Source: Seminavis robusta (Eukaryota > Bacillariophyta > Bacillariophyceae > Naviculales > Naviculaceae). From it: a stretch of DNA of 48,751 nucleotides. The notes beneath the pieces are model-generated. The model made no database searches and was not told the origin of the DNA. It saw only the letters and a list, made by a program, of their open reading frames with translations. Positions 1 through 9,282 of the stretch are shown one piece after another. The stretch is from assembly GCA_903772945.1 (NCBI GenBank), contig CAICTM010000787.1, forward strand, positions 1-48,751. The letters are read 5' to 3'. The first letter of the stretch is position 1. Each line of letters opens with the position of its first letter. The position numbers were made by a program, and so were the translations under genes.

Positions 1-276
1 AGGCTCCAATTCGGGATCTTCCAATACGGCTTCTTTGATGGCCAATGCCCATTGGCGCTCCGTGTCGGACAAGGTCATGCGGCTGGCATCGGGGCGTAGC
101 ATACTGGTTTGTGGTAGTAGACTGCGGAGTAGCGGTGGCAGTTCGACTACAACATGTGGATGATGATGGTCCACATTATTCATATCCGAATCTTGTTGCG
201 CAGGTCCTTGGCCATCTGGGTCTATGCCTCTCCGTGGTGGTTGTACTGCAACGGCTGGTTCGTTGACATTGTTCAT
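1..276 (-). CDS. CRAL-TRIO-like protein, N-terminal part (runs off left edge)
   Basis: On the minus strand an open frame starts at an ATG at 276-274 and stays open to base 1, giving the first 92 residues. The N-terminus is Asn/Pro/His-rich and disordered. It then reads DPSR-type sequence, here PDASRMTLSDTERQWALAIK, which matches SRMQLTKEERQWAVAIK of the related gene at 5318-6454. In that gene this segment lies just before the CRAL-TRIO-like part, so the rest of this gene should lie left of the window. It is divergently arranged with the gene starting at 345, with only 68 bases between the two ATGs, so they probably share a promoter region. The assignment rests on the window-internal match, and lipid binding is inferred from the family. 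Confidence 0.72.
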   Translation of the reverse strand, partial: MNNVNEPAVAVQPPRRGIDPDGQGPAQQDSDMNNVDHHHPHVVVELPPLLRSLLPQTSMLRPDASRMTLSDTERQWALAIKEAVLEDPELEP

Positions 277-344
277 CTTGCGGTTCGGTCAAGGTAGTAG
301 TTCTAGCTAGGCAAGCTAGCAGTGGGCTGTACCGGTATTCGATA

Positions 345-1142
345 ATGCAAGAGCTACAGAGCAAGAGTGAGTACTACGTATATGGATGCAAGAGCAGCAA
401 CAGACGAAATAATCACCACTACTATGGTTTACGGTTTCTTTCCGATTTTGAGATTGTCCAAGTTGCCTTGATCGATCAAGACAACATCGAAGAGGCGCTG
501 GAACGAATATACAAACTGCAAGCGTTCCGACAGGAATATGATTGTGTCAGTAGTTGTGTGGAGGCGCATGGACAAGATGCCATTCAACGATGCATGGATT
601 TGTTTCCAGGATTACTGCTCTCCGTTTCCTACCAGGCTTCTCTGGGCAACCATGTCTTTGCCAGTGATTTGACCAAGTTATACAGGAGTATTGTGGAGTC
701 GTCGTCGTCGTCCGAAGACATGACAGCGGTCGTGCTGGTCGCTTGCTATGTTGTCTTTCAGGCAACCAATCCAGACTTTGAATCCATGCGACAGGGAGTG
801 GTACTGCTGGCAGAATGTGGAGGCTTTTGTTGGACCAAGAATTTCAAGTTGAGCTTGTTCCAAAAATTTTGGGTGGAACTGGGGGGTGTCTATCCCATGA
901 AACTAAAGAAACTCCGGCATTTCCACACGAGCATGTTCTTTAATTTGCTGCAATCCATGGGAAGACCATTCCTGCCAAAGGATGTCAAGGAGGCATTTGA
1001 GATTGGGTGTTGTTCCGTGTTGGGACGACTGGACAATGTCTATCTTTCTCCCAGTGTGGCAGCTGCCAATGCCAGATTCAAGAGGCGGATCAAGGTGTGC
1101 CTTCAAACCAGACAGGAAAATGCCAGTAGTTTTAAGCTCTGA
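345..1142 (+). CDS. CRAL-TRIO (Sec14)-like domain protein, short form
   Basis: 265-residue ORF. From about residue 30 on it aligns end to end with the C-terminal two thirds of the protein at 5318-6454: LSDFEIVQ/LTDFMYAQ, GVVLLAECGG/GVTVLLECEG, then a Sec14-like stretch YPMKLKKLRHFH followed by FLPKDVKEAF and a C-terminal LGRLDNVYLSP. Spacing and hydrophobic pattern are those of CRAL-TRIO lipid-exchange domains, which bind phosphoinositides, tocopherol or similar lipids in the cytosol. It lacks the RQWALAIK-type segment found in its paralogues. The first 30 residues have no counterpart, and a GTGAGT at 367 with an AG at 451-452 could mark an intron there. It may be a genuine short paralogue or a 5'-damaged copy. 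The lipid ligand cannot be told from sequence. Confidence 0.7.
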   Translation: MQELQSKSEYYVYGCKSSNRRNNHHYYGLRFLSDFEIVQVALIDQDNIEEALERIYKLQAFRQEYDCVSSCVEAHGQDAIQRCMDLFPGLLLSVSYQASLGNHVFASDLTKLYRSIVESSSSSEDMTAVVLVACYVVFQATNPDFESMRQGVVLLAECGGFCWTKNFKLSLFQKFWVELGGVYPMKLKKLRHFHTSMFFNLLQSMGRPFLPKDVKEAFEIGCCSVLGRLDNVYLSPSVAAANARFKRRIKVCLQTRQENASSFKL

Positions 1143-1750
1143 TTGATTGATGGATGCATTCATTCATTCATTCATTCATTCTAACGCTAGATGATAAGTT
1201 GACAGAACATATTGTATCACCGTCAGCAACTTCCGGGCCTGAGGACAGTGCCGTACATCAACCCAATGTTTAAAACTCAATCAAGACCATGGATGCCAGT
1301 CCGTGTACTTGAGTGTTTGTTCGTACTTTGGCAAAGGAGAATGGGCAAGTCAAGTATTTGTGGTTCCTCGTGTTGGCCTTAGTTAGGGTGGTAAGATGAT
1401 GCAAGCCAGATTCCTGCTCGAGCAACGAAAGCCCAAAGCAGTTGCCTCCCGAATGAGTCGAGTCATGGCGCCAAGGCTTGGCCGAGACTATTTGCAGCTA
1501 TTGTGCCGGTGCTGCCATTCCTCCTAGCACAGCGGTCCGTTTCTTTTTGCAACTGGGAGTGGGGAGAGAAAGAGGTTGGCTCAGCCAACTAGCGCCCGGC
1601 CCTGGCGACCACAGAGCCAGAAAAACAACTGCTCAAAAGATGTAATTATTAGAAAGAAAGGTCCATTTTAACTACTGTTACATACTACGGTACATTCTGC
1701 TCACTACGGTACGATTTCATGGGCTTGAGGATCACTTTTTCGCTGAGTTA
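1143..1750. other. intergenic, no supported gene
   Basis: No convincing coding frame. It holds a short tetranucleotide run at 1157-1180 just after the stop of the upstream gene. It is the shared 3' space of two convergent genes. Confidence 0.6.
1157..1180. repeat. (CATT)6 microsatellite
   Basis: Six exact copies of CATT, 15 bases after the stop codon of the CRAL-TRIO-like gene, probably within its 3' UTR. Confidence 0.9.
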
Positions 1751-2137
1751 TCATCTTTGGTCCATTGGAGTATCCCACCAATCCCATTGCATCATCAAGG
1801 GCCATCCTTGATCGGCCAAGTGGTATTCCCCAAACGGAGGACCCATGTTTGGTGTGCCTTGTGGATCAGGAGGCATGACGTATTGAGGGGGTGCAGCTGA
1901 GGATTCTGTAGTACTACTAGAGTTCTGTTGCGTTTTCGTCGACAGCGCTGGGTCTCGAGCGTCTACTGGATCAGCAAAACGTGCCGATGGACTACGAGTA
2001 GCACCGCTTGCAGCCTTCTCTGTCAGTTCCGAGAGAGGGTCGGTCCTGTAGGATGATGGCAGGGGGAGGAGTGGTTGGAAGGCATTGACGCGTTTCAAAC
2101 ACAGAGCAAGGATAAGTAGGAAGGCTTGAGGCTTCAT
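1751..2137 (-). CDS. small secreted or plastid-targeted protein of unknown function
   Basis: 128 residues with a clear N-terminal signal: a Lys at 2, a hydrophobic run at about 5-14, then RVNAFQPLLP. The A19-F20 step after a signal peptide is the known ASAF-type mark of diatom bipartite plastid import, with Phe at +1. The rest is low complexity (Ser/Thr/Ala/Pro) and ends in a Pro/Trp/Asp-rich tail, WPLMMQWDWWDTPMD, which is the most distinctive part. No family is recognised. The start is the only ATG before the signal. Secretion instead of plastid import remains possible because the transit region is short on basic residues. Confidence 0.62.
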   Translation of the reverse strand: MKPQAFLLILALCLKRVNAFQPLLPLPSSYRTDPLSELTEKAASGATRSPSARFADPVDARDPALSTKTQQNSSSTTESSAAPPQYVMPPDPQGTPNMGPPFGEYHLADQGWPLMMQWDWWDTPMDQR

Positions 2138-3088
2138 AGTGGATCCATCCAGCGCTCTTTCGAGGATATCAATAGAGGTGGTTCGTACTGTATGTGTGTA
2201 TGTTGACGACTGTTTGTTTACTCGATTGACACAAGTTGGATGGGTTGAACAACCACTTCCCTATTGTACTTCCTTCCTCGGCTCTTTGAACGTGATGACA
2301 GTGACAGCCAAACTCCAGCTACCCCCCGTCCAAAAATTGACACCGCAGCTGACGTACTACTAGACTAGTACTAGCTAGTACCGGTACAGTGTAGGATACT
2401 TTTGTTTAGGAATCAGAATGACTTCGGAATGGGCGACTGAGAGTCATATGGGTAGAATAGAGAGCACAGTGTAACGAATACAATAAATCGCTATGCTACC
2501 TCTTCTGATCAGAGATTTATCATTGAGGCATTGGTTTTCGTGAACTATTTAAGTCAGGGATTAGGTGAACAATCTACAGGGATGTCAATGGTCAAAAGTG
2601 TGTACTGGAGTACCTCGTACTCATACTATTTACTACTAGTAGTACTATTTTAGTAGTTTGGATGTTTGGATACCCCGATACCCCTCTATCTTTAAATCTG
2701 ATGACCATTCTTGTGGGGTACTTCAGCGGCTGTACTGGTACGCCATAACTGTACGAGGTGCGAGAGAAGGATGGGAAAGATCCACGAAAAGACGAAAAGC
2801 TTCCCCGCGGCTAGCCAGCCGGGTCCTTTTGGTACTGGCTTCAGTATCACTGGAGCTAATATCACTGGCCACTGAAAAATCCACCAGAACAACAGTCATT
2901 CTTTTGACACCGCCCACGACCATCCTTCTTTCGGTGTTGTTGTGATAACCTACTCTGAGACTGTATTGGAATAAGCAAGAGAAAGCTCGGCTCCATTTCC
3001 ATTATTCTTGTTCTGCCCTTCATAATTTTCGGGCCTGGAAGTATCTCTGTTTGTTTCCACTGACCTTGTAAGCAGCACCAGCATCACC
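2138..3088. other. intergenic, no supported gene
   Basis: Short ORFs occur on both strands but none has a recognisable product or a partner exon. The sequence is rich in CTAGTACTAG/ACCGGTAC-type self-complementary words (for example 2355-2395 and 2625-2645). The last 100 bases lead into the Kozak-like CACCATGG of the next gene. Confidence 0.5.
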
Positions 3089-3454
3089 ATGGCTTCAAAG
3101 GAGGATATTGACATCTCGTGCAACAGTCACACCGAGTTTCTCGAAGATGGTACATCGGGTGAGTTCGTACAGTCATCTGGTAAGTTGCTGGGGATCCCTT
3201 GTTCGAATCGAATCAAATCAAATAAATCACTCTCTCATCATTATCATGTCGATTCCTGCCTCTTGTTTCCTTGACGACCAGACCCTACCCGAATGCAAGT
3301 CCGCAGGCTCGACGCTGTGGATGAGGAGGGGGGCTACAAAGAAGGCGAAGAAGTCAAACAACCCTGCAAGTGGCATTCACGGTATGTGATTGGTGCTACG
3401 GTAGTGGGCGTCACCGTTGTTTTTGCAATGTTCTTGATCAACTGGTTGAAGTAG
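3089..3454 (+). CDS. tail-anchored membrane protein, one intron
   Basis: Exon 1 is 3089-3179 and exon 2 is 3282-3454, joined in phase 1 across a GTAAGT...ACCAG intron, giving 87 residues. The start sits in a good context (CACCATGG). The N-terminal part is acidic and soluble. The last 24 residues form one hydrophobic segment (YVIGATVVGVTVVFAMFLIN) followed by WLK and the stop, the layout of a tail-anchored protein facing the cytosol. A second donor, GTGAGT at 3159, is in the same phase and would remove seven residues. The stop codon runs straight into GCTAGC. The family is unknown; membrane anchoring is well supported and the target membrane is not. Confidence 0.66.
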
Positions 3455-3975
3455 GCTAGCAAGTGAAGAAGAAGAGCTACCATCATCCACGGCAATGTCC
3501 CTTCTTTGGGAACTCGGCTTAAGGCGCGTCCGTCTGTCTTTTTTCGGATGTCGCCGCGCAAGAACAAACGAGGGCACTGGCTATAGATACCCCCACGAAG
3601 GAACATGACACAGCTTGCAGATTAAAACATGTATGTGTAACTTTACCTAAGAACAATCCACACAAGAAGGACATTATTATGTACTCATGAAAACATTCGC
3701 AGCTCCAGTTATCGGGGTATCATCACACGGAACGGTAGCCACCATCAGCCTCAAGTGGTTGCTTCATCTCCACTGTGGCTTGGGGCCTTATGAAGCTGGG
3801 GGGGTGTAGTCTCGTTGGCGTCACTGACGTTCTATTAGAAAATGCCCCAAAAATCAGCTCAAGCTACGAGCGATCTTGGCATTCCATTCTACGCAACATA
3901 ATGATTGAATCATTCAATCGTCCTTATTGGGTTGGAAGGCTACCGTCGGCATTCCTGACCAATGCGTCTGCGCTG
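3455..3975. other. intergenic between convergent genes
   Basis: Small ORFs on both strands have no recognisable product. The region ends at a perfect 14-bp palindrome of GCTA units (3975-3988) that supplies the stop codon of the next gene. Confidence 0.5.
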
Positions 3976-3988
3976 CTAGCTAGCTAGC
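3975..3988. repeat. 14-bp GCTA palindrome overlapping a stop codon
   Basis: Perfect self-complementary run of GCTA units. On the minus strand it reads as the final Leu-Ala-Ser codons and the TAG stop of the membrane protein. Confidence 0.85.
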
Positions 3989-4884
3989 AAGGGCTGCTCC
4001 AGATCTGGGACGTTGTCATTCTTTTCAGTGTTTTCCCTCTGGCGCGTAGATGTGGACTTGCTCCTCTTCTTGTGGGCAGATGCATCATAGAGAATCTTGT
4101 AGCTGTGCGCCATGTGAATCAAGCAGAACCAGACTGTGTACAGGAACTCCATGCCATCGTCACAGAAGTTGTACATAGCATTCTGTATGTCCAACTCCAA
4201 CATGCGGATATCATCATGTTGCCTCTTGTAAATTTTGTAAGTTTTGTAATAAGGGATGGAGGACTTCGGGTCGTACATGTACAAAGGGTCGTACATGTAA
4301 GTACTAACCAAGGTGCTGTCATCCAGATCAGAACCCCAGCCGAAAGAAGTGGTGTGTATGGCACTAAAGAAGCTAGAGGTTGTACACGCACAATAAAACA
4401 AGACGGATAGGACAATGGTCCCTCTGCACAGAACCAAGGCAGCTTCGTACTTTTCTAGCCCCTTGGTGGTATTGTCGCGTTTTTCGTCTTGATCATCAAC
4501 CTGATCTTCATCCGGTGAATTGGCATGGTCTCGAATCTGTTGCATGAATTGCAGCATCTTGTGTCGGTCGCCTTGAATGTCTGGTCGCAAGAGAATGCTA
4601 TCTTCCATTTGCAAGGTCAGCACTGGATCGTTTAATGTATCGCGGAGCCGTCGCTTGCGTAGCTTGGTCCTTTCCCCGAGGGTTCGCTTGTAATGCTTCT
4701 GCATGCGAGGTAGGATTACCATTTGCTTGACGGCCAAGGAAGCACTCAATACGATCCAGAATGGCATTGAGAGGAGATGGTAGGCGAAGCACACAACCAA
4801 ATCCTTCGTGTCTCCAACGACCTTTTCGATCTGTTCATCTGTAAACAGTTCTAAACCAATGTTCAATAGATACATGTATTCCAT
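3976..4884 (-). CDS. multi-pass membrane protein of unknown function
   Basis: 302 residues. Hydrophobic segments lie at about 28-52 (FAYHLLSMPFWIVLSASLAV), about 150-175 (LCRGTIVLSVLFYCACTT) and about 250-268 (FLYTVWFCLIHMAHSYKIL). Between the first two is a basic then acidic cytosolic-type stretch (KLRKRRLRD; DEDQVDDQDEKRD). The C-terminus is LEQPLLAS, an acidic dileucine-like sorting signal, and its last three residues plus stop are encoded by CTAGCTAGCTAG. No family is recognised. An endomembrane or vacuolar location is inferred from the dileucine motif only. Confidence 0.68.
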   Translation of the reverse strand: MEYMYLLNIGLELFTDEQIEKVVGDTKDLVVCFAYHLLSMPFWIVLSASLAVKQMVILPRMQKHYKRTLGERTKLRKRRLRDTLNDPVLTLQMEDSILLRPDIQGDRHKMLQFMQQIRDHANSPDEDQVDDQDEKRDNTTKGLEKYEAALVLCRGTIVLSVLFYCACTTSSFFSAIHTTSFGWGSDLDDSTLVSTYMYDPLYMYDPKSSIPYYKTYKIYKRQHDDIRMLELDIQNAMYNFCDDGMEFLYTVWFCLIHMAHSYKILYDASAHKKRSKSTSTRQRENTEKNDNVPDLEQPLLAS

Positions 4885-5317
4885 TCTTCTTCTTCTATCA
4901 GCTTCTGTCTGTTGTTGGCTTGTGCTGTGCTCACGTGTTGTAAGGGAGAAAGGTAGAAAGGGAGAAAGTGGATTACTGTGCGATTAGAGGGACTAGTAGT
5001 CGATAGTCTATGGGGGAAACATTGATTCCTTTTTCGTGGAGGGCAAGGGAGTATTACCATATCTTTACGGTACCCTCATCACCGTAACGGTGCATAACAT
5101 ACATGTGTCATGTAGTACCTGGTACCTGGTACCAGTCATGGGAAATTATGAAGGAGAAGCCATCTCAATCTTGGTAATTTCCACAGTCCACGTCGTGGAA
5201 ACATCCCTGGATCGCCCATTGCAACAGCCAGCTTGTATCCTACAATACATGTAGACTATTAAAATAACCTCATGAAGTATCTTATAGGTTAGATGAGTGC
5301 ATTTATTTGTCCGGCAC
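4885..5317. other. intergenic, 5' region of the membrane protein gene
   Basis: No supported gene. It contains a run of ACCTGGTACC-type palindromes at about 5115-5135 and short direct repeats of GGTACC. Confidence 0.5.
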
Positions 5318-6454
5318 TCAAACCTTCCCCACCAAAGTGGCATGGTCATCGAGACTAAAATTTGCCTCATTGGTATATCGTTTCTCTAGAAGCCCTTTCA
5401 TTCGCCCCTGCAACCTTGCTTTTGCTATTTCCGGGGTTGGGAGAGAGTACAGCCGGTCCAGTCTTCCCAATGGACATTTGGCAGAAAGATGGAATTTAGA
5501 TGTGACTTCTCTGGGCAATACGGATTTTGCCATGGACGCCATCATCTTGAAGTGTGGAGGAGCATTAAAAAATTTGACTTGCTCGATATGTCTTGGATGG
5601 GCATGCACACTCCTCCAAACGGATTTAAAGGCATTCAAGTCAAACGATTTCCCTTTGACCATCTGGTGCCCCTCACATTCAAGAAGAACAGTAACACCAC
5701 CCCTGAGTGCCTCCAAATCACAAAATGTCATATAGGAAGCATAATATTGCCTGCGGTTGTAGGAGCGTGTTTCCTCTGGAATCCTCCAGTTAGCCCCTTT
5801 GGCCTTGGTAATATCCAAAGCAACAATGTAGCCACCGGATTGGAGATTGTAGTCAATAGAGAGGAAATAGTTATCATCTTTGGGCAAATTCCTCAGTGCA
5901 TCATCCAATGTATCCATTATTTCATTTTCTTCCTTATGCTCTTTAAGTCGGTACGCCCTGGCAATGGCATCGTCAACATTGCCTTGAGAAACAATGGCAA
6001 ACTGGGCATACATGAAATCCGTCAAATTATCAAGATCTGGGATGTTTTCAATTGCAGTTTTTATGGCAACGGCCCACTGGCGCTCTTCTTTTGTCAGTTG
6101 CATTCTGGAAGGATCATATTGCTGAAGAAGGTCCGCTGCCAACTGTGTCATGATGACTTTGCCGTCACTGTTTTCAGAAGTTGTAGATGATTCGTCCTCG
6201 CTCGATTCAACGTCAGCCTCGTATGCCCCCATATTCCCATCAGATTTCTTCTTGTCGTTGTTGTTGCAGGCTCGTTTATTAGACCCATCATGGTATAGTG
6301 CCTCGTCAAGGCGTTCTTCTTCGGTGCCATTGGAGTCCTCGTCTGCGGAACCTGATTCTTCGAGGTATTCCCAGCCACCGGTATTGCGTTCAGGGGGCAT
6401 GATGGATGGCTCGTCCAAGCCTTCAAAACCAGCAACAATGCCATCGGGTTCCAT
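5318..6454 (-). CDS. CRAL-TRIO (Sec14)-like domain protein, long form
   Basis: 378 residues from the ATG at 6454-6452. The frame stays open 55 codons further upstream, but that extension translates ACCGGTACC repeat DNA, so I chose the internal Met (MEPDGIVAGFEGLDEP). The first 110 residues are acidic and disordered. Next comes the paralogue-defining SRMQLTKEERQWAVAIK, then a helical region, then a Sec14-like core (GVTVLLECEG, ...HPRHIEQVKFFNAPPHFKMM..., SVLPREVTSKF) and a LGRLDRLYSLP tail. Such domains shuttle or present hydrophobic ligands. Two relatives lie at the left edge of the window, so this is a local family. It is convergent with nothing and faces the palindrome-rich spacer before the receptor gene. 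Confidence 0.75.
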   Translation of the reverse strand: MEPDGIVAGFEGLDEPSIMPPERNTGGWEYLEESGSADEDSNGTEEERLDEALYHDGSNKRACNNNDKKKSDGNMGAYEADVESSEDESSTTSENSDGKVIMTQLAADLLQQYDPSRMQLTKEERQWAVAIKTAIENIPDLDNLTDFMYAQFAIVSQGNVDDAIARAYRLKEHKEENEIMDTLDDALRNLPKDDNYFLSIDYNLQSGGYIVALDITKAKGANWRIPEETRSYNRRQYYASYMTFCDLEALRGGVTVLLECEGHQMVKGKSFDLNAFKSVWRSVHAHPRHIEQVKFFNAPPHFKMMASMAKSVLPREVTSKFHLSAKCPLGRLDRLYSLPTPEIAKARLQGRMKGLLEKRYTNEANFSLDDHATLVGKV

Positions 6455-7162
6455 AGTGCTATTGCAGAGGTGGAACCAACCTTTTGAATGGACAGCCAAG
6501 GTTCCAGAGCCAGCTAAGGTTCTGTCGTTGCGTCGTAAATGATGAATGAGAAGAGTCGAAGGGTGCATGAACAAATCCCGCTGTCCCGAGATCTGTACCG
6601 GTAGCGGTACCGGTACCAACGAGTGCGATTCGATTGATTCGATTCATGCTTCAGATTCGATAACCGGTGTGGTGTGCGGTACTGGTACCGGTACTAGTGT
6701 ACAGATGGTACCGGTAGACAGCAACCGTAACCACCGAGAGTACAACATTTGCATTTATTTGTACCGTACCGGTGCTCTCCTACGACGACCTCACCCTCGA
6801 AGCGGATTTTTCTTTAGCTAGCTAGCTCCAGCGTAGCTTTGGCCTTCATGTTCCATTGGATGCCAAGGTCCAAGGCTAGCTATCCTTGCACAAGTCTCAA
6901 TTCGGCTCTTGAGATGAATCGAATCAATAGCTGCCTGGCTGCAAAGGGTGCAATTTCTACACTTCCCAACCCTCACCGTGGGTACCGGTACACGGACCAT
7001 TCCAGAAGAAGGATACTCTCCGGCCAAGCAACCACAAACAAATGTATACATTTAGTTGTACCTGGTAGCTGGCTCCAGCTACCGATTGCTAGGAGTACGG
7101 TACAAGCATTTCGCGACAAATAGGTCAGTGCACTCGTAATACATTACAGTAATTGCTACCCT
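6455..7162. other. intergenic, rich in GGTACC/ACCGGT palindromes
   Basis: No supported gene. It carries the densest cluster in the window of GGTACCGGTACC-like words (6597-6617, 6680-6715, 6980-6995), several GATTCGATTC words (6628-6660) and GCTAGCTAGC at about 6818-6828. Confidence 0.6.
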
Positions 7163-7998
7163 TTACGCTTCCCGCTCACTTCCCTCGCTGAGAAAGGACA
7201 TGTCGTTGATGTCCTCGCCATGCTTCACGCCATCCCCAGCAGCACCCACCCATCCTTCTTTGGAACCCCCCTTTATGTGACATAGTTTTGATGGTCTAGG
7301 GTCTCCCTCTGTTGCCCTAACATCTTCTTGTTGTATATCTATTGCAGTAGCAACCGCTTCTGGTGGCTCCGATAAGACCATGCTGTCATCTTCATCACTG
7401 ACTTCATCGCTGTTGCTGCTAACCGTAATGGGTATTTGATTCACACCGGCAGTAGTCGTATTATTCGCCACAAAGAATTTGCTGCTTTCACCCGTCTTGG
7501 AGCTGTTTTGTAGTAGGACGCTTGTCGTGTTGCTACTGCTGCCCAAACTGCGTTTGCTGCTTTTGATATTATTGGCAGTGGGAAGAACGACCGAATCGGT
7601 GGCACGATTGCGACCATCGTCGTAATGAAAGGTGGCCCAATGGACGGCTCTACAATACGAGAGGGATGAATCTCGTGTTTGCAGGACGTGTATCCGGGGT
7701 CTCAAAAAGATGAATACATTGAGAATTCCTTGCAGTGGAAAGGAAAAGACTCCCAGCAGGGTGAGGAGAAAGGGCGACCCGGAGGGTAAAAAGTAGTCAA
7801 AGTTGGCCGCCAAAAAGACAAATGTATGGGTCATGCTGTATGCCAGGACGTAGTAGAATGCTTGAATGGCAGTGTTGCGTATGCGGGCTTGATCCGTGTT
7901 TCGCTGCGGATTGTTGTTGTTACTGTTGTTGTCAGTTGTCACTGTGGATGCCATGCCGCCAGTGATACTGGCTCGTCGTAAAGGACGAGGACGACTGT
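7163..7998 (-). CDS. cAMP-receptor-like GPCR, 3' part (cut off by retrotransposon)
   Basis: This is the C-terminal part of the receptor whose N-terminal part is at 13060-14066. The frame is open above the apparent ATG at 7954 and begins with RPRPLRRASITGGMASTV, a copy of the loop repeat found in the other half. Two hydrophobic helices follow (AFYYVLAYSMTHTFVFLAAN; FLLTLLGVFSFPLQGILNVF), matching TM6 and TM7. A long Ser/Thr/Asn-rich cytosolic tail ends in the stop at 7163. Deleting the element and one copy of the 4-bp target duplication joins the two halves in frame into about 612 residues. In this haplotype the gene is interrupted, so intact product is not expected unless the insert is removed or another allele is intact. 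Confidence 0.85.
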
Positions 7999-8075
7999 TG
8001 AACTACGATCGGAATATTGTGAGATTAGACTTAAAACTAGCGTTAAAGCGCCACGTCATAGACGTGCGTATGTCA
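7999..8075 (-). repeat. 3' LTR (77 bp)
   Basis: Identical base for base to 12983-13059. It is preceded on the minus strand by a purine-rich tract and followed by the host duplication CTGT. Confidence 0.9.
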
Positions 8076-8087
8076 CTCTCCTCCACT
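8076..8087 (-). other. polypurine tract
   Basis: The minus strand reads AGTGGAGGAGAG directly before the 3' LTR, the expected place of the plus-strand primer of an LTR retrotransposon. Confidence 0.75.
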
Positions 8088-8145
8088 GTGAGGCAACAAT
8101 AGGCGCCGAGCATCAGTAACATTTAGAAAATGAATCAGGGGAACC

Positions 8146-9282
8146 TCAATAACCCGTACTGGTGGCAACCGGAGGTACTGGATGCTTTGGAAACACGCGC
8201 CGAATGTTCAGGGGCTCAAACTGATGAGCACTGAGTTGAATCGTTATGTTGCCGTTGGTATGAACGCGGGAAACACGATAGGGACCAGAAGCCGTAGGCT
8301 TCAACTTATCACTGAGACCGAGATACGCACGCTTGTAGACCAGGTCATCGACTGCGTAGTCATAGGAAATGCGTTTAGCATTGGCCCGTAGCAAACGTTT
8401 GTCAACCAAGGATTGACGGTGTCGTTGCACGGCCAAGATGTCTGCATAAATAGGAATGTCAAGAAACATATCTCGTTTGAAGGCAAGAGCACCAGGAGTG
8501 AGATACGCGTTCGTACTCTGCACGGAACAACGATGAGCATGCATCGCTGTCGCCAAAGTTTCGGAAATAACCTTGATCCCATCAGCAACACTCTTGGGAT
8601 CGCGCGAAACCACAATAGTACGCAATACTTGACCAATTGCCTGATGAGTTCGTTCAATCATCGAGTTACCTTGTGGATTACGAGGGGTCGAGTAGCGATG
8701 CACAGCACCATTCTTTTTAACCATCGCAATGAACTCCAGTTTGAACTCAGGACCATTGTCCGTGACCACTTTCTTAGGTCGGGGATACCGAGCAAACCAT
8801 GTATCTTCGACCACTCGAGCACCTTCTTCCGACGTTCGTCGCATAATAGGCACAATCTCTAACAAGTTTGTGCAAGGATCCACCATAGTCATAGCATTGA
8901 AAGTCAATGTCCGTTGTCGTAACTCAATCGTCCACGGACCGATTGTGTCACAATGGACTTCTTGCCAGGGCATCGCCGTAGCATCACGTGGAGCAGATTC
9001 TCCATAAGCACGTCGTGCTCGTTTGTTCTTTGCACATGCTTCGCACTGCTCAATTTGTTTTCGGACTTCGTCGCGAATACCTCTATGGTAGAAGTGTGTC
9101 TTGATCGTTTGTTCTAAACGATCCATGCCTTCGACATGTGCCATGGATTTGTGATAGAAGCTGACCAACTTGGGAAGCAACTCTTTTGTTAGGACAATCT
9201 TGTCCTCGTCATTCTGACGAAAGCATATCAGCTCACTGTTTCCAAACATCTTTTTGAAAAACCGTTCCGGGTTGTCAACCAC
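8146..9282 (-). CDS. retrotransposon integrase (C-terminal part of Pol)
   Basis: 378-residue open frame. Residues 44-83 form the zinc-binding HHCC module (H44-x4-H49-x30-C80-x2-C83). The catalytic core has D112 in CDTIGPW, D175 in VTDNGPEF and E210 in PQGNSMIERTHQ, a D,D-35-E arrangement with all three acidic residues present. A chromodomain-free basic tail follows. The enzyme joins element cDNA to host DNA. In the family it is cut from a Gag-Pol polyprotein, so the ATG at 9282 is probably not a true start. The reading frame is lost just upstream, in the RNase H region (9228-9794). Confidence 0.9.
   Translation of the reverse strand: MVDNPERFFKKMFGNSELICFRQNDEDKIVLTKELLPKLVSFYHKSMAHVEGMDRLEQTIKTHFYHRGIRDEVRKQIEQCEACAKNKRARRAYGESAPRDATAMPWQEVHCDTIGPWTIELRQRTLTFNAMTMVDPCTNLLEIVPIMRRTSEEGARVVEDTWFARYPRPKKVVTDNGPEFKLEFIAMVKKNGAVHRYSTPRNPQGNSMIERTHQAIGQVLRTIVVSRDPKSVADGIKVISETLATAMHAHRCSVQSTNAYLTPGALAFKRDMFLDIPIYADILAVQRHRQSLVDKRLLRANAKRISYDYAVDDLVYKRAYLGLSDKLKPTASGPYRVSRVHTNGNITIQLSAHQFEPLNIRRVFPKHPVPPVATSTGY

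Noticed and set aside
2658..2945. 95-residue plus-strand ORF
   Set aside because: No recognisable motif, rich in repeat-like bases, and competing ORFs of similar length occur on the other strand.
6455..6619. N-terminal extension of the CRAL-TRIO-like gene to 6619
   Set aside because: The added 55 residues come from ACCGGTACC repeat DNA and have no counterpart in the paralogues.
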